Positions 1-4,718 are shown, numbered from the stretch's first letter. The stretch is DNA of 5,108 nt from Phycisphaerales bacterium (GCA_028288905.1 JAQGHJ010000759.1:1-5108), one strand, 5' to 3'. Notes: generated by a model not told the origin, from the letters alone. Made by a program: numbers and translations.

Positions 1-1947
1 TCCAGCTTCAGCGACTTCGAGAAGGACGATCGGGAGCACAAGCACTCCGTCCACAGCGCCGTCATGCACCTGGACCACGCCGGCCGACGGGTCAACCTGA
101 TCGACGCCCCCGGCAGCCCGGACCTGATCGGGCACGCGATCGCTTGCCTGCCGGCCGTCGAGACGGTGGCCGTCGTCGTCAGCGCGACCGCCGGCGTCGA
201 GGTGGCCGCCCGGCGGATGATGGACGCGGCCAAAGGTCGAAACCTGCCCCGGGCCGTGATCGTAAACAAGTGCGGCACCCCCGGCGTCGACCTCGCCGCC
301 GTCGTGGCGCAGGTCCGCGCGGCGTTCGGCCCCGAGTGCCTGCCGGTCAACCTGCCGGCCGGCGGCGGGACGCGGGTCGTCGACTGCCTGCTAGCCAAGG
401 AGGGGTCGAGCGACGTCGGCGACGTCGCCGAGCACCACGCCCGGATCCTCGACCAGATCGTCGAGGTCGACGAGACGTTGATGGAGCGGTACCTCGGCGG
501 CGAGGAGCCGAACTTCGACGCCCTGCACGACCCGTTCGACCGGGCGATGGACGACCAGCACCTGATCCCCGTCCTGTTCACCGACGCCGAGACCGGGGCC
601 GGCGTGCGGGAGCTGCTCGACTTCGTCGCCCGCTGGTTCCCCAGCCCGCTCGAAGGAAACCCCCGCCCGTTCCTGACGGGGTCCGGCCCGGGCGACCACG
701 ACAACGAGCGGTCGTTCCCGTACGCGAACGACCCGGGCCGACCGCTGCTGGCCCACGTGTTCAAGGTGACGAGCGACCCGTTCGTCGGCAAGCTGGCCGT
801 GTTCCGCGTCCACCAGGGCCGGGCGACCGGACAGACCCAGGCGTTCGTCGGGCACAACAAGAAGCCGGTGAAGCTCGGGCACCTGTTCCACCTCCAGGGC
901 AAGGAGCACCGGGAGGCGGCCGAGATCTGCGCCGGCGACATCGGAGCCGTCGCCAAGCTGGAGGACCTGCACGCCGGCGACGTGCTGCACGACGACCACT
1001 CGCTGGACGCCGTCCACCTGCGGCCGCTGGCGTTCCCGGAGCCGATGTTCGGGCTGGCCATCGCCCCGAAGGATCGCGGGGACGAGCAGAAGCTGAGCGT
1101 GCAGCTGCACAAGTTGGCCGACGAGGACCCGACGTTCCGGTGGGGCACGGACCGCCAGACGCACGAGGTCGTGATCCACGGGCTCGGCGAGCTGCACCTG
1201 CGGCTGGCGCTGGAGCGGCTCAAGGCCCGCGGCATCGAGGTGGACGCCAAGCCGCCGAAGATCGCGTACCGCGAGACCGTGACCGCGTCGGCCGAGGGAC
1301 ACCACCGGCACAAGAAGCAGACCGGCGGGGCCGGGCAGTTCGGCGAGGTGTACCTGCGGGTCGAGCCGCTGGCGGACGACTCGCCGCAGTCGACCCGCAG
1401 CGGCGGGCCGGGGTTCGAGTTCGCCGACGAGACGTTCGGCGGCACGGTCCCGGCGCAGTACATGCCGGCGATCGAGAAGGGCGTGCGGGAGATGCTCGAG
1501 GCGGGCGTGGTGGCCGGCTACCCGGTCCGGGACGTGCGGGTGGCCGTGTACGACGGCAAGCACCACCCGGTCGACAGCAAGGAGGTCGCGTTCAAGGCGG
1601 CCGGGCGGCAGGCGTTCAAGGACGCGTTCCTCAAGGCCAAGCCCGCGCTGCTGGAGCCGGTGATGACGGTCGAGGTGACGGTGCCGGAGGCCGTGCTCGG
1701 GACGGTGACCGGCGACCTGTCCGGCCGCCGCGGCCGGATCGCCGGCACCGACACCCTGCCCGGCGGGATGGCTGTGGTGAAGGCGCTCGTCCCGCTGTCC
1801 GAGGTCGGCCAGTACCAGACCCAGCTCAAGAGCGCGACCGGCGGGCAGGGCAGCTTCGCGACGACGTTCAGCCACTACGCGCCCGTCCCGCCGCAGGTGC
1901 AACAGCAGGTCGTGGCGGCGTACCACCCGCACGAGGCGGAGGAGTGA
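1..1947 (+). CDS. Elongation factor G-like translational GTPase (EF-G paralogue), 5'-truncated by the window edge
   Basis: The reading frame is open from base 1 to the TGA at 1945-1947, giving 648 visible residues. The true start, P-loop (G1) and first part of switch I lie outside the window. EF-G is a ribosome-bound GTPase that drives translocation and ribosome recycling; this copy fits a divergent bacterial EF-G paralogue class rather than canonical FusA. Domains in visible residue numbers: G domain about 1-215, with a switch-I-like DFEKDDREHKHSV near 5-17; domain II from about 248 (PLLAHVFKVTSDPFVGKL); domain III from about 345, with HGLGELHLRLALERL; domain IV from about 424, including GGAGQFGEV and the tip DGKHHPVDS; domain V from about 553, with GDLSGRRGRI and PLSEVGQYQTQLKS. 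The architecture is complete to the C-terminus. Oddities: G3 reads DAPGS, where canonical EF-G has DTPGH with the catalytic His, and G4 reads NKCG, where NKxD is expected. GTP use may therefore be altered. Family assignment is secure; cellular role is not. Confidence 0.95.
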   Translation, partial: SSFSDFEKDDREHKHSVHSAVMHLDHAGRRVNLIDAPGSPDLIGHAIACLPAVETVAVVVSATAGVEVAARRMMDAAKGRNLPRAVIVNKCGTPGVDLAAVVAQVRAAFGPECLPVNLPAGGGTRVVDCLLAKEGSSDVGDVAEHHARILDQIVEVDETLMERYLGGEEPNFDALHDPFDRAMDDQHLIPVLFTDAETGAGVRELLDFVARWFPSPLEGNPRPFLTGSGPGDHDNERSFPYANDPGRPLLAHVFKVTSDPFVGKLAVFRVHQGRATGQTQAFVGHNKKPVKLGHLFHLQGKEHREAAEICAGDIGAVAKLEDLHAGDVLHDDHSLDAVHLRPLAFPEPMFGLAIAPKDRGDEQKLSVQLHKLADEDPTFRWGTDRQTHEVVIHGLGELHLRLALERLKARGIEVDAKPPKIAYRETVTASAEGHHRHKKQTGGAGQFGEVYLRVEPLADDSPQSTRSGGPGFEFADETFGGTVPAQYMPAIEKGVREMLEAGVVAGYPVRDVRVAVYDGKHHPVDSKEVAFKAAGRQAFKDAFLKAKPALLEPVMTVEVTVPEAVLGTVTGDLSGRRGRIAGTDTLPGGMAVVKALVPLSEVGQYQTQLKSATGGQGSFATTFSHYAPVPPQVQQQVVAAYHPHEAEE

Positions 1948-2035
1948 GGGAACGGGCCGCTCCGGCCAGTCGGCAGCAGGTAAGGACCGACTCGGCGGAC
2001 GCGTTACGCCTCGCGCGACGGCGGACTTTGCCCTT

Positions 2036-2168
2036 GGTCTCGCCACGAAGGCACGAAGAGCACGAAGAGCACGAAAGAAGGGATGGAGGTGAGGCCAAAT
2101 GCCTGCACTCCCCGCCTTTCCCCACTTCTTCGTGACCTTCGTGTTCTTCGTGCCTTCGTGGCGAGACC
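2036..2168. repeat. Long imperfect inverted repeat of 'cacgaag' units (dispersed planctomycete-type repeat)
   Basis: The left arm is 2036-2080 and the right arm 2125-2168. Each begins, read inward, with ggtctcgccacgaaggcac. The arms pair over about 44 bp with three mismatches and one single-base gap, leaving a 44-nt loop (2081-2124). Within each arm the core 'cacgaag' recurs four times at 8-9 nt spacing. The outer boundary at ggtctcg is sharp, since the flanks stop matching at once, which suggests a defined mobile or amplified unit. I recall similar 'cacgaaggcacgaag' elements in planctomycete and verrucomicrobial intergenic gaps, but dispersal here cannot be tested from one copy. A transcript from either strand would fold into a very long hairpin. 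Confidence 0.85.
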
Positions 2169-2196
2169 GATCGTGCGGCGGGCACGCAATCCCGGA

Positions 2197-2220
2197 GTTC
2201 CGCCCCCGCCCTAGCGGAAC
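2197..2220. repeat. Small intergenic hairpin
   Basis: GTTCCGC (2197-2203) pairs perfectly with GCGGAAC (2214-2220) around a 10-nt loop. Neither strand has a following T-run, so it is not a classical terminator. It lies between the long inverted repeat and the leftward terminator and may only add structure to the 3' ends of the converging transcripts. Confidence 0.5.
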
Positions 2221-2230
2221 CCACAAACGC

Positions 2231-2254
2231 AAAACCCCGCCCTTCCGGGCGGGG
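2231..2254 (-). terminator. Intrinsic terminator of the leftward membrane-protein gene
   Basis: On the minus strand a perfect 8-bp GC stem (CCCCGCCC / GGGCGGGG, loop of four) is followed directly by TTTTGCGTTTG. That is the layout of a Rho-independent terminator for leftward transcription. It begins 57 bases beyond the stop codon of the minus-strand gene at 2312-2938. On the plus strand the stem is followed by ctacatcac, which has no T-run, so it should act in one direction only. Confidence 0.8.
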
Positions 2255-2292
2255 CTACATCACAAGTCGTGATTTGGGGTCGAGCCGGGTCG

Positions 2293-2325
2293 TCCCGCCG
2301 TCATTCCGCCGTCATTCCGCCGTCA
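2293..2325 (-). repeat. Three 11-bp tandem units spanning the stop codon of the membrane-protein gene
   Basis: On the minus strand the unit TGACGGCGGAA occurs at 2325-2315 and 2314-2304, then TGACGGCGGGA at 2303-2293. The TGA that opens the second unit is the stop codon. In the first unit the same letters are read in another frame and encode the final residues L-T-A-E. Because every following unit opens with TGA, copy-number change above two would leave the protein end unaltered. Confidence 0.85.
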
Positions 2326-2938
2326 GCCCGGCCAACTCGTACATCTTGCCGTTCATGTAGATCTCGACCTTGTTGACCATCTTCTCCGGCGTCGTGTTGT
2401 CGCTCGGGAACGGGCGGGCCATCTGGTCGTACAGCATGGCGAAGTCGATCGTCTTGGCCGTCACGGCCTTGCCGGGGACGGTCGGGAGGTACACCACCCA
2501 CTGCCCGTTCACCCACACCTCGACCTCTTTCCAATCGTCGGGCGTCAGGTTGGCGAGCTGGATGATGTCGTCGCCGTAATCGACGGTGGCGGCCCCGTTG
2601 ATCTTCCCGCCCTTGGGGGCGTCGGCGTGGTACGGCTGCCGCTTCATCGCGTCGGCCGAGAACTCCCGCCGCGTCTTCCGCAGCGCCGGGTCGGAATTTG
2701 GGATGATCGACGTGGCCGTATCCTGGCACCCGAGCGCCCCGACGAGCAGCAGGACGGTGATGCCGAACAGCCCGATGCCGGCCGCCCCGGTGCTCCAGGC
2801 GGTGCGCGGGGCCTGGGCGAACCCGTCCCGGTCGTACCAAGCGGCCCGGCCGGGCGCCGCCAGCCGGCCGTGAAGGGCGCCGGCCGCGTCGGCCGCGGCG
2901 TACTCGTAAACGTCGTCGTAACCGCGTGCGCCGGTCAT
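2312..2938 (-). CDS. Small single-pass membrane (or lipoprotein-like) protein of unknown function
   Basis: This frame encodes 208 residues. I do not recognise a named family. Residues 1-50 are polar and Tyr/Ala/Arg-rich (DDVYEYAAADAAG near 8-20). Residues 51-70 form one strong hydrophobic segment (GIGLFGITVLLLVGALG) directly followed by Cys71. The C-terminal part, about 105-208, is soluble and looks beta-rich, with a WKEVEVWVNGQWVVYLP stretch and an ending NKVEIYMNGKMYEL that repeats the 'V-x-V/I-x-V/M-N-G-x' pattern. The likely topology is N-terminus in the cytoplasm and C-terminal domain outside. ALGC is a weak lipobox, and a lipoprotein would need a much later start than the one chosen. 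The ATG at 2938 is supported by GAGGTG four bases upstream. An overlapping minus frame of similar length is Arg-rich and has no hydrophobic segment, so I reject it. The gene stands alone and divergent from the gene at 3384, with its own terminator at 2231-2254. Confidence 0.82.
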   Translation of the reverse strand: MTGARGYDDVYEYAAADAAGALHGRLAAPGRAAWYDRDGFAQAPRTAWSTGAAGIGLFGITVLLLVGALGCQDTATSIIPNSDPALRKTRREFSADAMKRQPYHADAPKGGKINGAATVDYGDDIIQLANLTPDDWKEVEVWVNGQWVVYLPTVPGKAVTAKTIDFAMLYDQMARPFPSDNTTPEKMVNKVEIYMNGKMYELAGLTAE

Positions 2939-2942
2939 CGCC

Positions 2943-2948
2943 CACCTC
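2943..2948 (-). promoter_or_regulatory. Shine-Dalgarno site of the membrane-protein gene
   Basis: The minus strand reads GAGGTG, then GGCG, then ATG at 2938. This is the clearest ribosome binding site in the window and fixes the start of that gene. The other complete or starting genes here lack an equivalent. Confidence 0.7.
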
Positions 2949-3021
2949 GTCGGGAAAAGCGTCCGCCGGGCCGGGGTCGGGCGAGCCGACCGCGTCCGGG
3001 GAGGTAGTCTGGTGCCGCTAC

Positions 3022-3051
3022 CGCCCGGCGGCCATCCATGGCCGCCGGGCG
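3022..3051. repeat. Perfect 14-bp inverted repeat (hairpin 1 of a related pair)
   Basis: CGCCCGGCGGCCAT (3022-3035) is followed by CC and then its exact reverse complement (3038-3051). This is a 30-bp near-palindrome that would form an extremely stable hairpin or cruciform. There is no T-run on either side, so it is not a standard terminator. Its core closely resembles the hairpin 20 bases further right. Confidence 0.85.
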
Positions 3052-3068
3052 ACGTCGGTCTTCGAACC

Positions 3069-3094
3069 CGCAGGCGGCATCCGTGCCGCCGGGT
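3069..3094. repeat. Related GC hairpin (hairpin 2 of the pair)
   Basis: GGCGGCA (3073-3079) pairs with TGCCGCC (3084-3090) around loop TCCG. The stem can be continued by ACCC (about 3067-3070) against GGGT (3091-3094) across a three-base bulge. The core GGCGGC-ATCC-G/A-T-GCCGCCGGG is shared with hairpin 1, so the two look like diverged copies of one REP-like unit. Confidence 0.75.
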
Positions 3095-3222
3095 GGCTTA
3101 TCGGACGGGCTCACGGCCGCAGTCCAATAATTCCGCGACGGCCCGCGCGCCGGTAGGCCCGCAACAGGGCATGCGGCACCGAAACGCGGGTTCGACGACC
3201 GGTCGGGATGTACGATTCGGTT

Positions 3223-3244
3223 CGCCCCCCGGCCAACGGGGGCG
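3223..3244. repeat. GC hairpin in the divergent intergenic region
   Basis: CGCCCCC (3223-3229) pairs with GGGGGCG (3238-3244) around an 8-nt loop. No T-run follows on either strand. It is unrelated in sequence to the two hairpins to its left. Its function is unknown, and stems of this size arise by chance fairly often at such GC content. Confidence 0.5.
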
Positions 3245-3303
3245 TCGTCCACCGTGTCGGTCTCGGGTGCGACGAGCACGGATTGATCTCCGAACCATCC
3301 CGT

Positions 3304-3323
3304 GGGCGGGCGGGCGGGCGGGC
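3304..3323 (+). repeat. (GGGC)5 tandem repeat, G-quadruplex-capable, upstream of the gene at 3384
   Basis: Five GGGC units follow one another without interruption. Four or more GGG runs separated by single C bases match the strictest G-quadruplex pattern. The tract is on the coding strand 60 bases before the ATG at 3384, so it could affect transcription of that gene. If the transcript is leaderless, as the -10-like box near 3369 hints, the tract would act only in DNA. Confidence 0.8.
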
Positions 3324-3368
3324 GAACGTGCGGGGCGGCCGGCGGTACCGGCCTGCCCGGCCCGGGGA

Positions 3369-3374
3369 TACCAT
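3369..3374 (+). promoter_or_regulatory. Candidate -10 box (TACCAT) just before the ATG at 3384
   Basis: TACCAT sits nine bases before the start codon and matches the TAnnnT core of a sigma-70 -10 element. The same layout, TAC-A/C-ATCCG followed closely by ATG, occurs before trpE at 4930. Transcription would then begin at or next to the start codon, which fits the lack of a Shine-Dalgarno site. No -35 hexamer is evident. Confidence 0.3.
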
Positions 3375-3383
3375 CCGAGCGAT

Positions 3384-3989
3384 ATGCCGGACGCCGACCC
3401 CGCCCTGCCGCTGTCCCCGCGCGGCTTAGAGATCCTTCAAGCCAACCCGGCCGCCTACGAGAAACTCGTCGTGCTCGGCCCGACCCCGGACACGGCCCGC
3501 CGGCTGCTGCGGGGCACGACGCCCGACCCGTTGTTCGCCGGCCCGATCGCGTCCCCGGCCCACGCCGCGGCCGCCCTGGCCGGGCTGTGGCTGTGGCACG
3601 ACGGGCTGCACGAGTGCCACGAGGTCGCGCAGGACTCCGGCCGGGACGGCCGGCGGGCCGTCCGGTCGCTCGACCTCTGGCACGCCGTCATGCACCGGCG
3701 GGAGGGGGACTTCGGGAACGCCAAGTATTGGTACACCCGCGTCGGCACCCACCCGGCGCTGGACCAATTGGCCGCCGCAGCCGCCCCGCTGCTGGCCGAC
3801 CCGGCGCAGGCCGGCCACGCCGGCAGCCTCTCCCGCGGCGGGTGGAACCCGAGCGCCTTCGTCGATCTGTGCGAGCGGGCCGACGCCCGCCCCGTCGGCG
3901 ATCCGGCCCGCCAGTTAGCGGTCGCGCTCCAGCGGTTGGAGTGGGAAGCGTTGTTCGCCCACGACGCGCGGGCGGCGGTGGGCGGGTGA
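3384..3989 (+). CDS. Conserved uncharacterised protein rich in His/Trp motifs
   Basis: The product is 201 residues. I recognise the overall pattern as a bacterial conserved hypothetical family but know no established function. Visible signatures: an N-terminal LSPRGLEIL; at 68-80 LWLWHDGLHECHE, with His at 72, 76 and 79 and acidic residues at 73, 77 and 80; at 98-107 LWHAVMHRRE, then DFGNAKYWYTRVGTHP at 109-124. The His and acidic residues across two predicted helices could bind a metal, which is inference. There is no signal peptide or membrane segment, so it is probably cytoplasmic. The ATG at 3384 is chosen because the conserved-looking sequence starts soon after it. The frame is open further upstream to 3012, but that part is Arg/Gly-rich and crosses the hairpins and the GGGC tract. 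No strong Shine-Dalgarno precedes the ATG. The gene ends 113 bases before the converging pterin gene. Confidence 0.85.
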   Translation: MPDADPALPLSPRGLEILQANPAAYEKLVVLGPTPDTARRLLRGTTPDPLFAGPIASPAHAAAALAGLWLWHDGLHECHEVAQDSGRDGRRAVRSLDLWHAVMHRREGDFGNAKYWYTRVGTHPALDQLAAAAAPLLADPAQAGHAGSLSRGGWNPSAFVDLCERADARPVGDPARQLAVALQRLEWEALFAHDARAAVGG

Positions 3990-4102
3990 TCTGGGTCTTG
4001 CCGGACATCCCATGCGGACGTGGTACGGACCCGCCGGTTGGTCAAAGGGAATTCTTCTGTACGCCAAAACGCGCCGTCGAGCGCCCCACCCCGGTCTCCG
4101 CG

Positions 4103-4513
4103 TCACGGCCGGTAGACAGCCGCGTTCTCGTCCGTCTCCCACACCTCGGCCGACACGAGCCGGACGCCGGCCGGCAACTTCGGTCCGACCGCCCGCCCGA
4201 CGTGCAGCGCGACGTTCTCGGCTGACGGGTTGACGGCCAGCCCGGCGCCCGCGTTCGCCGCCGCGTCCGGCCCGGTCCCGGCGAACGGCGGGCACTCGTT
4301 CAGGTGCCGGTTGTGCCACGGGACGACGACCGCGTCGACGAGCCGTTCGAGCTCGTGGAAGTCCATGACCACGCCGATCGGGTCGAGTTCGCCAGCCGCC
4401 ACCCGCACCCGGACCCGCCAGTTGTGTCCGTGCACCGGCTCCATCGCCCCGTCGTACAGCCGCAGGGCGTGGGCGGCGGCGAACCGGCGGACGGTGGCGA
4501 TCTCGAAGGGCAT
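4103..4513 (-). CDS. queD: QueD / 6-pyruvoyl-tetrahydropterin synthase family protein, PTPS-III-like
   Basis: The product is 136 residues of the T-fold PTPS/QueD family, which acts on 7,8-dihydroneopterin triphosphate. Zinc ligands are present: His15 in FAAAH and His28/His30 in HGHNW. Other family marks are DFHEL (51-55), HNRHLNE (67-73) with His70, NPSAEN (95-100) and WETDEN (125-130) with Glu126. The catalytic Cys of queuosine-type QueD, four residues before HGH in E. coli, is Met24 here, and the next residue is Glu25 (MEPVHGH). Glu in place of Cys is the hallmark of PTPS-III, which replaces FolB in folate synthesis, so the queD symbol is a family label only. About 15 extra residues (78-93) lie in a loop and make it longer than E. 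coli QueD (121). ATG at 4513 is preferred over an in-frame TTG at 4549, which would add a Pro-rich extension and overlaps a TTGACA hexamer. No Shine-Dalgarno is seen. Confidence 0.92.
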   Translation of the reverse strand: MPFEIATVRRFAAAHALRLYDGAMEPVHGHNWRVRVRVAAGELDPIGVVMDFHELERLVDAVVVPWHNRHLNECPPFAGTGPDAAANAGAGLAVNPSAENVALHVGRAVGPKLPAGVRLVSAEVWETDENAAVYRP

Positions 4514-4526
4514 GGGCGGGAACGTC

Positions 4527-4541
4527 GGGCGGGCGGGGGGG
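4527..4541 (+). repeat. G-quadruplex-capable G tract next to the start of the pterin gene
   Basis: The plus strand reads GGGC, GGGC, then seven G, which allows four GGG runs with one-base loops. It lies 14-28 bases upstream of the minus-strand ATG at 4513, on the template strand for that gene. It occupies the spacer of the TTGACA-based promoter candidate, so folding could obstruct RNA polymerase. Confidence 0.6.
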
Positions 4542-4543
4542 AA

Positions 4544-4549
4544 TGTCAA
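4544..4549 (-). promoter_or_regulatory. Consensus -35 hexamer (TTGACA) upstream of the pterin gene
   Basis: The minus strand reads a perfect TTGACA 30 bases before the ATG at 4513. A -10 at 17-bp spacing would be GACGTT (4526-4521), a poor match to TATAAT. If used, transcription would begin almost at the ATG, giving a leaderless or nearly leaderless mRNA. A perfect hexamer by chance is uncommon at this GC content, but the weak -10 keeps this tentative. Confidence 0.3.
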
Positions 4550-4616
4550 ACCGGCCGCGACCCTGCCTAGCGGCGGCCGAGGTTGCGACCAACCAAAAGG
4601 ATTCCGGACGAGGTCA

Positions 4617-4718
4617 TGCGCCTGGTGGGACTCGAAACCACAACCAGCCCCTTATCAGGGGCGTGCCTTGCGGCGACGGGATATAAATCCGCTGCTCTAC
4701 CAATTGAGCTACAGGCGC
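4617..4718 (-). tRNA. Aberrant 102-nt tRNA-like gene (probable tRNA pseudogene or unusual tRNA)
   Basis: On the minus strand the ends are those of a tRNA. The acceptor stem GCGCCTG/CAGGCGC is 7/7 paired with discriminator A. T8-A9 is followed by a perfect D stem GCTC/GAGC with loop AATTGGTA, then A26, and the T loop is TTCGAGT. The body resembles bacterial tRNA-Lys as I remember it. The centre is abnormal. Right after A26 the anticodon arm would be GCGGA-TTTATAT-CCCGT (4692-4676), reading UAU (Ile) with an A31-C39 mismatch. Then 34 nt (4675-4642) separate it from the T arm, where about five are normal. Those 34 nt contain a GCC-GCAA-GGC hairpin and a GCCCC-TGATAA-GGGGC hairpin, the latter resembling a tRNA-Ile(GAU) anticodon arm one base short. 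The T stem has a T53-C61 mismatch where G-C is nearly universal. CCA is not encoded. Extra length and mismatches favour a decayed gene, but the intact ends leave room for a functional variant. Confidence 0.65.

Larger units (their letters stand above)
1948..2311. other. Non-coding gap between converging genes, rich in secondary structure
   Basis: No credible gene lies here. Open frames crossing it are shadows of the EF-G frame or low-complexity readings of the 'cacgaag' repeat. The gap contains the long inverted repeat at 2036-2168, a 7-bp hairpin at 2197-2220 (GTTCCGC / GCGGAAC, 10-nt loop) and the leftward terminator at 2231-2254. I see no U-tract terminator pointing right for the EF-G-like gene; the long inverted repeat may block read-through instead, which is inference. 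Confidence 0.8.
2939..3383. other. Divergent intergenic region with hairpins and a G-rich tract, no gene seen
   Basis: This 445-base gap separates two genes transcribed away from each other, so it should contain both promoters. Frames crossing it are Arg/Pro/Gly-rich shadows with no recognisable domain. It contains two related GC hairpins (3022-3051 and 3069-3094), a third hairpin (3223-3244) and the (GGGC)5 tract (3304-3323). Its only A/T-rich spot is around 3124-3131 (aataattc). I could not identify a convincing -35/-10 pair for the leftward gene. Confidence 0.75.

Noticed and set aside
144..2135. Long plus-strand open frame overlapping the EF-G-like gene
   Set aside because: It is almost entirely Arg/Gly/Pro/Ala, as expected for an off-frame reading of high-GC coding DNA, and the overlapped frame is unmistakably EF-G.
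2036..2168. CRISPR-like array suggested by the repeated 'cacgaag' units
   Set aside because: Units are only 8-9 nt long with no spacers, and they are arranged as an inverted repeat rather than repeat-spacer order.
2004..2224. Small minus-strand frames across the inverted repeat
   Set aside because: They translate the repeated 'cacgaag' units in different frames and have no independent support.
391..2232. 613-residue minus-strand open frame antisense to the EF-G-like gene
   Set aside because: The composition is Val/Leu/Arg/His-rich mirror coding with no domain. Its N-terminal TKNTK-like piece is the inverted repeat read as protein.
2301..2945. Alternative minus-strand frame starting at a GTG seven bases before the chosen ATG
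   Set aside because: It is Arg/Gly-rich with no hydrophobic or conserved segment, whereas the chosen frame has a transmembrane segment, balanced composition and a well-placed Shine-Dalgarno.
3012..3383. N-terminal extension of the gene at 3384 up to 3012
   Set aside because: The added residues are low-complexity and encode the hairpins and GGGC tract, while family-like sequence begins just after the ATG at 3384.
3990..4102. Possible terminator or small gene between the converging genes at 3989 and 4103
   Set aside because: I found no stem with a T-run on either strand and no credible open frame in these 113 bases.
4514..4549. TTG start at 4549 for the pterin gene
   Set aside because: It would add a Pro-rich 12-residue tail before the conserved core, there is no Shine-Dalgarno, and the TTG is better explained as part of a TTGACA hexamer.
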